From the NCBI RefSeq assembly GCF_010977555.1, contig NZ_CP048815.1:992001-1056000 (forward strand): a stretch of 64,000 bases of DNA, in the 5' to 3' direction. The DNA is from Caulobacter rhizosphaerae (GTDB lineage Bacteria; Pseudomonadota; Alphaproteobacteria; Caulobacterales; Caulobacteraceae). The position numbers and the translations under genes were made by a program. The notes below the pieces were generated by a model. The model searched no databases. It was not told the DNA's origin and saw nothing but the letters and a program-made list of their open reading frames with translations. This document shows positions 6,043-13,604 of the stretch, one piece after another (the first letter of the stretch is position 1; every line of letters begins with the position of its first letter).

Positions 6043-6193
6043 TCTGGCGGTCGGGCCAACCTAGAACCGGCCCAAAATCAGCCTAGGGCTGTCAATAACG
6101 CGACGTGTTCGCAGTTGCGTGGGTTTCAGCCCAACAGCGGACGCTTTCAACATCCGCGAAGGGTGGTTTTCGGGATTGGCTGCCGCCCTGGAA

Positions 6194-6252
6194 CCCCTCT
6201 CTCTTTGAGAGAGGGAGGGGCCCGCCGCGAAGCGGTGGGAGGGTGAGAGGTT
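6194..6252. repeat. Left inverted repeat flanking the DUF559 gene
   Basis: About 59 bases that recur in reverse complement at 6661-6721, differing only by a few bases at the centre. The outer end is itself a small palindrome (CTCTCTTTGAGAGAG). Confidence 0.85.
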
Positions 6253-6320
6253 TCACCGCTGGCCGGAAAATCCCGATTCCCGTCGTTGCGTGATCTTTGC
6301 GGTGCTTCCAGGCTCTCGCC

Positions 6321-6662
6321 ATGGACGCCACCGCCAACGCCCGCCGCCTTCGCCAGAACCAGACCCTGGCCGAGAAGGCGTTCTGGACGCTGGTGCGCAA
6401 CCGCCGGCTGGGTGGCTTCAAGTTCCTGCGGCAGGTCTCAATCGACCGCTATTTCGTCGACTTCGTCTGCGAGGCGGGCAAGCTGATCGTCGAACTGGAC
6501 GGCGCCGCTCACGAGGAACGGGAGGATTACGACGCCCGCCGCACGCAGGTGCTGGAACTGTTTGGCTATATGGTCCTGAGGTTCCCCAACGAGCGGGTCC
6601 TGGCCGACCCCGGCGGCGTCGCCGACGACATCCTGGCCGTGCTTCGACCGGAGAGGGTGTAA
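6321..6662 (+). CDS. DUF559 family endonuclease-like protein
   Basis: From the ATG at 6321 the product is 113 residues. It shows the DUF559 pattern: ARRLRQNQTLAEKAFW near the start, RRLGGFKFLRQ, then DRYFVDFVCEAGKLIVELDG and a late GYMVLRFPNERVLADP. The D-(x)n-E-x-D arrangement fits the Vsr/PD-(D/E)XK nuclease fold. No substrate is known for most members. An in-frame ATG at 6297 would add 8 residues without family similarity. The whole gene lies between near-identical inverted repeats, and the right repeat starts at the stop codon, so gene and repeats look like one transferable unit. Function remains unknown. Confidence 0.85.
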   Translation: MDATANARRLRQNQTLAEKAFWTLVRNRRLGGFKFLRQVSIDRYFVDFVCEAGKLIVELDGAAHEEREDYDARRTQVLELFGYMVLRFPNERVLADPGGVADDILAVLRPERV

Positions 6663-6721
6663 CCTCTCACCCTCCCACCGCCTGCGGCGGCGGGCCCCTC
6701 CCTCTCTCAAAGAGAGAGGGG
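6661..6721. repeat. Right inverted repeat flanking the DUF559 gene
   Basis: Reverse complement of 6194-6252 apart from a short central change (CTTCGCGG in one, CTGCGGCGG in the other). It begins at the TAA stop of the DUF559 gene. Confidence 0.85.
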
Positions 6722-6870
6722 TCTGGGTAGCGTCCGCCCAGGGTCGAAATACGAGCTTGGCGCCCGTCCGGCTTCCGGACCGGATGAAAGTCCGCTGCCC
6801 GACCTGGCGCTAGTGGCAAGGATCGACCCTAGTCGGATGTTTCGAAGATTTTCCGCTCATTACATTGATC

Positions 6871-6902
6871 CGTCATTCCCGCCACAAGGGCGGGAATGAC
6901 GG
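6871..6902. repeat. Short palindromic repeat
   Basis: CCGTCATTCCCGCC and GGCGGGAATGACGG-type arms form a 13-bp stem with a 4-base loop. It resembles other CGTCAT-type repeats in the window (16220, 31803). The rest of the gap 6722-7108 holds nothing I recognise. Confidence 0.6.
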
Positions 6903-7108
6903 AGCTTATTTGGGAGAGGCGGCTAACCATCCCTGTCGGCTACTGAAAACGACCACTAACCGGAAGCGAGCTCTATTGGGGCCAGTCTTGTTGTAAGTGC
7001 GCCGCCCAAGGCCCCGCGTTAGATGGGCGTCGCGAAAGTGGCTAATCTGGCCGACCGGGTGCTTTAAAAGCTTTGGCCGGTCCGCCTTAACCGGGGCCGA
7101 TACTGGCG

Positions 7109-8431
7109 CTACAGTGCGGGCAGTCGCAGCTCGACGCGGAGGCCGCCTTCGGGGCGGTTCTTCAGGACCAGGACGCCGCCTTCGCGGTGCAGGATCTGCT
7201 GGACGATGGTCAGGCCCAGGCCCAGGCCCGCGGTGTTGCGGGCCCGCGCGCTGTCCAGGCGGTGGAAGGGCTGCAGCACCTCGGCCAGTTCCGCCTCGGG
7301 AATGCCCGGACCGGAGTCCTCGACCGCCAGCACCGCCGCGGCGCCTTCGCGCGTCAGGGTCAGGTTCGCCTCGCCGCCGTAGTGCAGGGCGTTTTCGACG
7401 ATGTTGCTGATGGCGCGCTTCAGCGACACCGGCCGCGCCTGGACGGGCAGGTGGTCCAGGCCATCATAGGCGGCGGGGCGCCCGGCGTCGACGGCGTCGT
7501 CGACCACCGTCATGGCGAGGGCGGCCAGGTCGGTGCGGCGCCGGGGCTCGGGATCTTCCTGGCCGCCCAGATAGGCCAGCAGCGAATCGAGCATGGCCGT
7601 CATCTCGTCGACATCGGCCTCCAGCGCCTCGCGGGCCTCGACGTCCTTGACGAAGCCCGCCCGCAGCCTCAGGCGGGCGAGCGGCGTGCGCAGGTCGTGG
7701 CCGACGGCGGCCAGGGCGTCGGTGCGGGCCCGCAGCAGGCCGGCGATCCGGTCCTGCATGGCGTTGAAGGCCTTGGCCACCAGCTTCAGGTCGCCGGCCC
7801 CGGTTTCGCCGATGCGCACATGGGCGTCCTGGCCGACCTTGTCGGCGGCCTCGGCCAGGGCCCGCAACGGACGGCTGAGATTGCGCAGCACCAGGGCGGC
7901 GGCGGCGATGACGCCCAGGCCCAGGATGAAGGCCGAGCCGACGCTGCTGAGCAGCACCGCCCAGGGCGCGGCCCGGATCCTGGTCTTCAGGGTCAGCCAG
8001 GTCCCGTCACGCAGCCTGAGCGCCACCTTCAGGTGGGTGTCGCGGGGCAGGGCGTGGCCCAGCTCCGCGTTGAAGTGCAGGTCCCGGTCGCGCAGGCCGG
8101 GCTCGGCGTCGCGGAACTCGTCCTTGAGCTTGTGCTCGGCCGAACGCTCGCGATCGACCAGGGCGGACTGCGGCGACCAGACCAGCCGGCCGCCGCGGTT
8201 GGACAGGGCAGCCGCCCGCGCGGGACGTTCCGCGGCCGGGATGTTTTCCAGGATGTTCCCCGCCGTGACCAACTGCTCGGCGGCGCGCCGGACCTGGTTG
8301 TCGCGGTTGGGATAGATGCGGCTGTTCTCGAACAGGATCGAGCTGCCGATGAACTCCAGGGCGACGGCCAGCATCAGGACCAGGGTGACCTGGCCGCCCA
8401 GACGCTGCGGCCACAGCCGCCAAGGCTTCAT
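7109..8431 (-). CDS. Two-component sensor histidine kinase
   Basis: The 440-residue kinase starts at the ATG at 8431, which overlaps the response regulator stop in an ATGA. A first transmembrane segment (about 14-34, VTLVLMLAVALEFIGSS) and a second (about 157-182) enclose a periplasmic sensor of roughly 120 residues. A HAMP segment follows (NLSRPLRALAEAADKVG), then the phospho-acceptor His245 in AVGHDLRTPLARL, an N box (NIVENALHYG), and G boxes (DSGPGIPEAE, GLGLGLTIV). It phosphorylates the OmpR-type regulator encoded just upstream. The ligand is unknown; neighbours do not indicate one. Confidence 0.93.
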   Translation of the reverse strand: MKPWRLWPQRLGGQVTLVLMLAVALEFIGSSILFENSRIYPNRDNQVRRAAEQLVTAGNILENIPAAERPARAAALSNRGGRLVWSPQSALVDRERSAEHKLKDEFRDAEPGLRDRDLHFNAELGHALPRDTHLKVALRLRDGTWLTLKTRIRAAPWAVLLSSVGSAFILGLGVIAAAALVLRNLSRPLRALAEAADKVGQDAHVRIGETGAGDLKLVAKAFNAMQDRIAGLLRARTDALAAVGHDLRTPLARLRLRAGFVKDVEAREALEADVDEMTAMLDSLLAYLGGQEDPEPRRRTDLAALAMTVVDDAVDAGRPAAYDGLDHLPVQARPVSLKRAISNIVENALHYGGEANLTLTREGAAAVLAVEDSGPGIPEAELAEVLQPFHRLDSARARNTAGLGLGLTIVQQILHREGGVLVLKNRPEGGLRVELRLPAL

Positions 8432-9156
8432 CGACGCTCCACCGCCGCCGTGAACAGATAGCCGACGCCGCGCACCGTCCGCAGCAGCGCCTCGGCCTGG
8501 CCGGTGACGGCCAGTTTCCGGCGAAGGCGGCTGACCAGCACGTCGATGCTGCGGTCCGAGGCGTCCGAGAAGCGGGCGCGCGACATTTCCAGCAGGCGCT
8601 CGCGGCCGATCACCCGCTGGGGCGAGGTGACGAAGGCCAGCAGCAGGTCGAACTCGGCCCCTGACAGCTCGACGAAGGTTCCGTCGGGCGACAGCAGCTC
8701 GCGGCGGCCCGGGTCCAGGCTCCAGCCGGCGAAGGTCATCTGCTGGTGGCCGCGGGGCTGGCTGGACTGCGCGCCGCCCTGGGCCCGGCGCAGGATGGCG
8801 CGGATGCGGGCGATCAGCTCCTTCTTGCTGAAGGGCTTGCCGATATAGTCGTCGGCGCCGAGCTCCAGGCCGATCAGGCGGTCGGTCTCGTCGTCGCGGG
8901 CGCTCAGCATGACGATCGGCACCTCGCTGTCGCGCCGGATGGCCCGGCACAGGTCGAAGCCGTTGCTGCCGGGCAGCATGACGTCCAGCAGGATCAGGTC
9001 GACGGTGTTGGTCTCGAGAAGCCGCGCCATTTCCGCGCCGTGGCCGGCGCTGAGCGGCTGGAAGCCTTCCTCGCGAAGCAGCCGCATCAGCAAGGTGCGC
9101 AGCGCGGGATCGTCCTCGACGATCAGGATGGTGGGCGCCAGCGGCGCTGTCGCCAT
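8428..9156 (-). CDS. OmpR-family response regulator
   Basis: From the ATG at 9156 the protein is 242 residues. The receiver domain has the acidic pair ED at 14-16, phospho-acceptor Asp58 in LILLDVMLPG, the threonine/serine region VIMLSARD and Lys in GKPF. The C-terminal winged helix has FDLLLAFVTSP, DRSIDVLVSRLRRKL and TVRGVGYLF, typical of OmpR/PhoB DNA binding. An upstream in-frame ATG at 9201 would add 15 residues; neither has a clear ribosome binding site, and 9156 gives the usual distance to the receiver. It is coupled to the kinase gene by a 4-base overlap. The target genes are unknown. Confidence 0.92.
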   Translation of the reverse strand: MATAPLAPTILIVEDDPALRTLLMRLLREEGFQPLSAGHGAEMARLLETNTVDLILLDVMLPGSNGFDLCRAIRRDSEVPIVMLSARDDETDRLIGLELGADDYIGKPFSKKELIARIRAILRRAQGGAQSSQPRGHQQMTFAGWSLDPGRRELLSPDGTFVELSGAEFDLLLAFVTSPQRVIGRERLLEMSRARFSDASDRSIDVLVSRLRRKLAVTGQAEALLRTVRGVGYLFTAAVERR

Positions 9157-9399
9157 GTCACGCGGCGGGACGATTGTTCCGTGGCCTGAATAATCCATAT
9201 GCTCGGGGTACTTAGGCGCGGCGACCGCGCGAACAAGATCGGTGTCGAGGTTTTTCGGTCCAGGCTCGAACGCAAAAGCCGGAACGCGCCGAGACTTTCC
9301 CGGCCAGATCGAGCCCTCGCGCGCCGCGGGGGAGGGGAACACGCGAGGGCGGGCCGCCTGGGCCTTTCCGGGTCCTGAACGGCGGTGCGGCCGCTAGGC

Positions 9400-9642
9400 C
9401 TAGCTGGCCCGGCAGCTGTCGGACGCCGCGCCGTCCGGCTTGGCGTCGTCGGACTTGCGGGGCTCTCCCGCCTTGGGCGCGGCGCAGTCGGAGGGCGAGC
9501 GGAGCTCCGCGGCCCGCTTCTTCTGGAGAGCTTTCCTGGCCACCTCCTCGGTGAAGGTCAGGCCGGTGCCGGCGGGACCGGCGAAGGCGGGGGAGGCCGC
9601 CAGGCAGACGGCGGCGAGGCCGATGGACGCGAGAACTTTCAT
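9400..9642 (-). CDS. Small exported protein of unknown function
   Basis: Eighty residues beginning MKVLASIGLAAVCLAASPAFAG, a clear Sec signal peptide with an AFA-G cleavage site. The mature part is charged and has two cysteines (SPSDCAAP and SDSCRAS) that could form a disulfide. I recognise no family. It follows the 215-residue exported protein gene on the same strand after 41 bases, so the two may be co-transcribed. Confidence 0.65.
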   Translation of the reverse strand: MKVLASIGLAAVCLAASPAFAGPAGTGLTFTEEVARKALQKKRAAELRSPSDCAAPKAGEPRKSDDAKPDGAASDSCRAS

Positions 9643-9683
9643 GCGGGTGACAAACTCCGGGACATCAGGGGTGGAAGGGTGGT

Positions 9684-10331
9684 TCAGCCGTCCGCCGCGG
9701 TGTTGGCTTCGGCCTGGACGGCGGGCAGGGTGCGGCGGTAGCCGTCGACGGCCTTGAGCAGGCCTTCGATCTCGGCATGGGTGATGGCGGTGCGATGCTC
9801 GTCGCCGCCGTCGGACTTGAACTTGAAGCGCCAGGCGCCCGGCTGGGCGGCGGCGCGGCGCAGCTCGCTTTCGGAGATCTCGAAGGCGACCTCCTCGCGG
9901 CACAGCTCCGGCGCCTCGAACACGAAGCAGTAGCCGGCGTTGTCCTTGATCCTGGTCACCGGCGCGCGGACCGGCCACTGGCCGGTTTCATAGGCCACTT
10001 CGCCATAGCCCCTGACCGGACCCATGTAGGTGAGGACCTGGCGGACCTCGAAGCGCGTGGCGCCCGATCGCTTGTCGACGACGGCGCGCAGGTGGTTGTC
10101 GTTGCTGGGCGCCCGGAACAGGCCCTTGCCGGTCTGGAAGCCGCGTTCGGAGCTGATCACGGTCTCGATGTCCAGCGGATCGTCCACGACCTGGGCGCGG
10201 GCGTGGAAGTGGTCGGCGCCCAGGGCGACCTGCCGGGCCGGCAGGGGCGTGGTCTCGGCGCTCGCCGCGCCGCCGGCGGCCAGGCCGGCGATAGCGCTCA
10301 GAGCCAGCAGGGCGGTACGGGTCTTGGTCAT
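9684..10331 (-). CDS. Exported protein of unknown function (215 aa)
   Basis: The ATG at 10331 is preceded by GAACGAGG at a good distance. Residues 1-26 (MTKTRTALLALSAIAGLAAGGAASAE) form a signal peptide with an ASA-E cleavage site. The mature part has a few motifs such as SSERGFQTGKG, EVRQVLTYMGPVRGYG and CFVFEAPELC, with two cysteines close enough to bond. The sequence resembles uncharacterised periplasmic proteins; I can assign no function. A TTTGTCACAAA palindrome shared with the carbonic anhydrase gene lies 86 bases upstream. Confidence 0.75.
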   Translation of the reverse strand: MTKTRTALLALSAIAGLAAGGAASAETTPLPARQVALGADHFHARAQVVDDPLDIETVISSERGFQTGKGLFRAPSNDNHLRAVVDKRSGATRFEVRQVLTYMGPVRGYGEVAYETGQWPVRAPVTRIKDNAGYCFVFEAPELCREEVAFEISESELRRAAAQPGAWRFKFKSDGGDEHRTAITHAEIEGLLKAVDGYRRTLPAVQAEANTAADG

Positions 10332-10416
10332 CCTCGTTCTCCCGAACAGGCCGCTCGATGGCGAGCCGCCTTCTGGGGTCGAGAGTGGCGAGGCCGCCTT
10401 TCGGCTCTGCATCGCG

Positions 10417-10432
10417 TTTGTGACAAAGGATG
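10417..10432 (-). promoter_or_regulatory. Second TTTGTCACAAA palindrome
   Basis: Sixteen bases identical to 6027-6042 (CATCCTTTGTCACAAA on the minus strand), followed in both cases by a TGCA at similar distance. It lies upstream of the exported-protein gene at 10331. Confidence 0.4.
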
Positions 10433-10486
10433 ACAGCCGCAACGCCCGGCTGCGGCCGGACCGAGAGGACCGCCGGCGCCGGGTCG

Positions 10487-12817
10487 CTAGCCCGCCATGA
10501 CCCGCGCCTCGTAGAACACGGCCGCCTTTTCGCCCGCCTCGAGCCGCACCCGCGCCGGGCCGGCGCCGGGCGGCAGCGGCAGGTCCACGGCGAAGAAGCC
10601 GTCGCGCTTGTCCGCCGGGGTCTCGACGACGCCGGCGGGGGCGCCGTCGACCAGGACCTTGACCCCCTGGCCCGCGTCCTGCCCCCAGTAGACCAGCTGC
10701 AGGCTCATGCGCCCGGGGCGGCGGTTCAGGGTCATCTCCAGCCAACCGCCGGGATTGAGCTTGCGACCGCTGCGGCCGTTCAACTGGATGATCTCGCCGT
10801 TGGCGGCGCTCACCCCGTGGTCGACCTCCGGCTGCTGTTCGCCCAGATAGACCGTGTCGACGGTGCGGCCCACGGCCTCGATGCGGGCCTGTTCGGCGGC
10901 CAGGAAGCCCGGTCCCTCCGCCGCCCAGCGGGCCTTGGTGAAGACCGGGGCGTAGACGGCCGTGCGGCGCGCGTACTGGGCGTAGAACGGGCTGAAGGTC
11001 GCCGTGCCGCCCGTGGCCAGGTCGGCGACATAGGCGTGCGGCGCCGGTCCGGCCTTGCGCAGCAGCGTCGCCGGAGGCCCGTCGCCCAGCAGGGCGGGGG
11101 CGGCTCGCTCGAAGGGCCGTTCGGCCGGGCCCAGGTCGGCGGCCAGCACCAGCGGACCGCTGACGAAGGCCACCAGGTTGGGGTCGTCCGGCGTCGCCTC
11201 CGCCCGCAGGGCCATCGGCAGCACCAGTTCGACCCGGTCGCCGGCTTTCCAGCGGCGCTTGAGGCGGGCGTAGCCGTCACTTCCGCGCCGTCCCATCGGC
11301 GTCCCATTGACCTTGACCACCGGGGCCGCGCACCAGCCCGGCAGGCGCACGGCGATCTCGCGCTCGCCCGCCGGGGCCCGCTCGACGTTCAGCCGCACCA
11401 GCCCCTCGGCCGGATAGCGGGTGTCCAGGTCGATGGCGAATTCCCCGTCCGGCAAGTCCAGGCGCGAAGGAACGAAGAGGTTGAGATAGAGGGTGTCGCC
11501 GCCCCGCCACCAGATGGAATCGGCGTGCTTGGCGTGGCTCTCCATGCCCGAGCCGACGCAGCACCAGAAGCTGTCCTCGCGCGTGGAGTAGCTGCGCCGC
11601 CCTCCCGCCGCCATCGGCATGAAATAGACGAACATGCCGTCGCTCGGCCGCTGGTGGGCCATGATGTGGTTCAGCTGGGTCCGCTCGTAATAGTCGAACA
11701 GCGACCCCTGCGGCGCCCAGCTCCACAGGCGGCGGGTCAGCTTCAGCATGTTGTAGCTGTTGCAGGCCTCGCAGGTGGTTTCGGCCATGTGGCGGGCGAT
11801 CTCGTTCGGCTTGCCGAAATGCTCGCGGTCGGAATTGCCGCCGATGACGTAGCTGTGGTTCTGGGTGACCACCTGGTGGAAGAACCGCGCGGCCCGGGCC
11901 TCGGCCGGATCGCCGCCCACTTCGTACAGTCGCGCCAGGCCGATGACCTTGGGGATCTGGGTGTTGGCGTGCAGGCCGGCCAGTTCGTCGCGACCCTCGG
12001 CGATGGGGTCGAGCACCGCCCTGTGGCGCAGCCGGCGCGCGACCTTCAGCCAGCGCTCGTCGCCGGTCAGGGCGTAGGTCTCGGCATAGGCCTCGTTGAT
12101 CCCGCCGTGCTCGGCGACCAGGATCTGCTGCACCTGCTCGTCGCTCAGGCCTTCGATGATGGTGGCGAAATAGCCGGCCAGGCCCACGGCGACGTCCAGG
12201 GCCTTGGGCGTGTCGGCCAGGCGGTGGGCGTCCAGCAGGCCGGCGTGCACCTTGTGCCAGGTGTAGATCGGCACCCAGCCGTCATTGAGGCTGAAGCGCG
12301 ACGAGCGGATGTCGCCCCGGCGGAGTTCCTCGAACACCTGCTTGCCGCCGGCCGAGTCGGCCTGGCCCCAGCGGGTGGTGCCAGCCGCGTAGCCGTCGCC
12401 GTGGGCGGCCTGCACGCGGGCCAGTTCGGCGACGATATAGGTCAGGCGGTCCTTCAGCTCCGGGTCGCCCGTGCCGGCCACCTGCAGGGCGCAGGCGGTC
12501 ATGTAGTGGCCCAGGGTGTGGCCGGCGATGCTCATGGCCTCCCAGCCGCCATAGACCGGGGCCTTGACCGGCAGGCCGGCGCCCTGGTGGAAGTTGTGCA
12601 GCAGCCGGTCGGCCGACAGCGAGACCAGATAGGCGCGGTTGGCGGCCTGGGCCTGCTGGAAGATCGAAGGCTTCAGCGCCACGTGACGGGCCGGCGCCGG
12701 CTCGGCGGCCACGCGGCCGGCCGTCGCGACCGCCAGGGCGGGCGAGGCTGCTCCCGCGAAGGCCAGGGCGCTGGAGGCCAGCAGAAAGGCGCGCCGGTTC
12801 GGCCGATCAAGATCCAT
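10487..12817 (-). CDS. GH127 beta-L-arabinofuranosidase-type glycoside hydrolase, Tat-exported
   Basis: The 776-residue protein belongs to the DUF1680/GH127 group. Characteristic residues are visible: Glu350 and Cys352 in TCEACNSYNML, and Cys419-Cys420 in FWCCVGSGMESH. In the Bifidobacterium enzyme the matching Glu and three Cys bind zinc and one Cys is the nucleophile. The N-terminus has twin arginines (RPNRRAFLLASSALAFAG) and an ALA-type cleavage region, so it should be exported folded to the periplasm. It would remove L-arabinofuranose from plant-derived oligosaccharides. It is monocistronic; a TTGTCCGACAA palindrome lies about 120 bases upstream of the start. Confidence 0.9.
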   Translation of the reverse strand: MDLDRPNRRAFLLASSALAFAGAASPALAVATAGRVAAEPAPARHVALKPSIFQQAQAANRAYLVSLSADRLLHNFHQGAGLPVKAPVYGGWEAMSIAGHTLGHYMTACALQVAGTGDPELKDRLTYIVAELARVQAAHGDGYAAGTTRWGQADSAGGKQVFEELRRGDIRSSRFSLNDGWVPIYTWHKVHAGLLDAHRLADTPKALDVAVGLAGYFATIIEGLSDEQVQQILVAEHGGINEAYAETYALTGDERWLKVARRLRHRAVLDPIAEGRDELAGLHANTQIPKVIGLARLYEVGGDPAEARAARFFHQVVTQNHSYVIGGNSDREHFGKPNEIARHMAETTCEACNSYNMLKLTRRLWSWAPQGSLFDYYERTQLNHIMAHQRPSDGMFVYFMPMAAGGRRSYSTREDSFWCCVGSGMESHAKHADSIWWRGGDTLYLNLFVPSRLDLPDGEFAIDLDTRYPAEGLVRLNVERAPAGEREIAVRLPGWCAAPVVKVNGTPMGRRGSDGYARLKRRWKAGDRVELVLPMALRAEATPDDPNLVAFVSGPLVLAADLGPAERPFERAAPALLGDGPPATLLRKAGPAPHAYVADLATGGTATFSPFYAQYARRTAVYAPVFTKARWAAEGPGFLAAEQARIEAVGRTVDTVYLGEQQPEVDHGVSAANGEIIQLNGRSGRKLNPGGWLEMTLNRRPGRMSLQLVYWGQDAGQGVKVLVDGAPAGVVETPADKRDGFFAVDLPLPPGAGPARVRLEAGEKAAVFYEARVMAG

Positions 12818-12938
12818 GGCGCTTCGTCTCCCGCAGCTTTTGTCTGATTATTGCCGCAAAAAAGCACAAAGGACGGGACGGCTCAAGGCTGGTCTCATCG
12901 TTGCTTGAAGAACGATCGGGGTTTGCGACCTTTAGTAA

Positions 12939-12949
12939 TTGTCCGACAA
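12939..12949. promoter_or_regulatory. TTGTCCGACAA palindrome upstream of the GH127 gene
   Basis: Perfect 5+1+5 inverted repeat, about 122 bases before the GH127 start, with AATT on one flank. It may be an operator of a sugar-responsive regulator; no regulator gene is adjacent. Confidence 0.35.
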
Positions 12950-12982
12950 GTGGCGGTTAGCTGGCTAGCAGGAGGCGTCTCC

Positions 12983-13450
12983 TCAGTTCGGCCGCCCGTC
13001 GGGCTCCAGTTCGAACGCCGCGTCCAGGGCGATCTCGTCCACGACGGTTCCCTTCAGCGCGGCGTCCAGGACCTCGCCCAGCGAGCTCCAGACGAAGGCC
13101 AGCTGTTCCAGCACGGCTGGCAGGCGTTCGGGGTCGAAGCCGGGATAGAGGTCGGCGACCAGCCACAGGCCGGTCAGCACATCGAAGCCGAACCGGCAGC
13201 CGATCAGGCGGAACTGGGCGCGGGCGATCGTCTCGAACAGGGCGTCCAGGCTGCGGGCCTGGTCGAGGTCGGCCGGGTCGAACACCTGGCAACGGACCTG
13301 CAGCCAGTCGCCCTCGGGGAACAGGTAGAAGGCCCCGCCGTCCTCGGCGCCGGAGACCTCCAGGCCGCGGTCGATCGCGGCGACGACATAGCCGGCCTCG
13401 CGGCAGGCCTCGGCGATGTCGTGGAGGGCGATGGGGGCGTCGTCGGCCAT
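12983..13450 (-). CDS. YbjN-like protein of unknown function
   Basis: The 155-residue acidic protein starts at the ATG at 13450. It alternates short helices and strands: HDIAEACREAGY near the start, GAFYLFPEGDWLQVRCQVFDP, then LARA-type helix and FDVLTGLWLVADLYPGFD, much like the YbjN/type III chaperone fold. Members of that group are proposed regulators or chaperones but have no settled biochemical role. No signal peptide or membrane segment is present. The repeat 13488-13603 lies between it and argJ. The family call is tentative. Confidence 0.7.
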   Translation of the reverse strand: MADDAPIALHDIAEACREAGYVVAAIDRGLEVSGAEDGGAFYLFPEGDWLQVRCQVFDPADLDQARSLDALFETIARAQFRLIGCRFGFDVLTGLWLVADLYPGFDPERLPAVLEQLAFVWSSLGEVLDAALKGTVVDEIALDAAFELEPDGRPN

Positions 13451-13487
13451 GGTCGGATCCGATCGTTGGTTGTGAGGCGGACTGGGC

Positions 13488-13603
13488 CGCCGTGCGTCCT
13501 TCGAGGCGCGCTCAGGAGCGCGCACCTCAGGATGAGGAAGTCAGGGCAAAAAGTCCCTCATCCTGAGGCGCCCGCGCAGCGGGCCTCGAAGGACGCACGG
13601 CGG
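13488..13603. repeat. Long inverted repeat, CGTCCTTCGAGG family
   Basis: Arms GCCGTGCGTCCTTCGAGGC and the reverse complement enclose CTCAGGATGAGG and CCTCATCCTGAG. The same family occurs at 41588-41692 and 44892-45003, and as a variant at 21200-21281 and 63912-63996. It could act as a two-way terminator between genes. Confidence 0.85.
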
Positions 13604-13604
13604 T

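Noticed and set aside
10430..12847. 805-codon plus-strand ORF
   Set aside because: Antisense to the GH127 gene; composition is a mirror of it.
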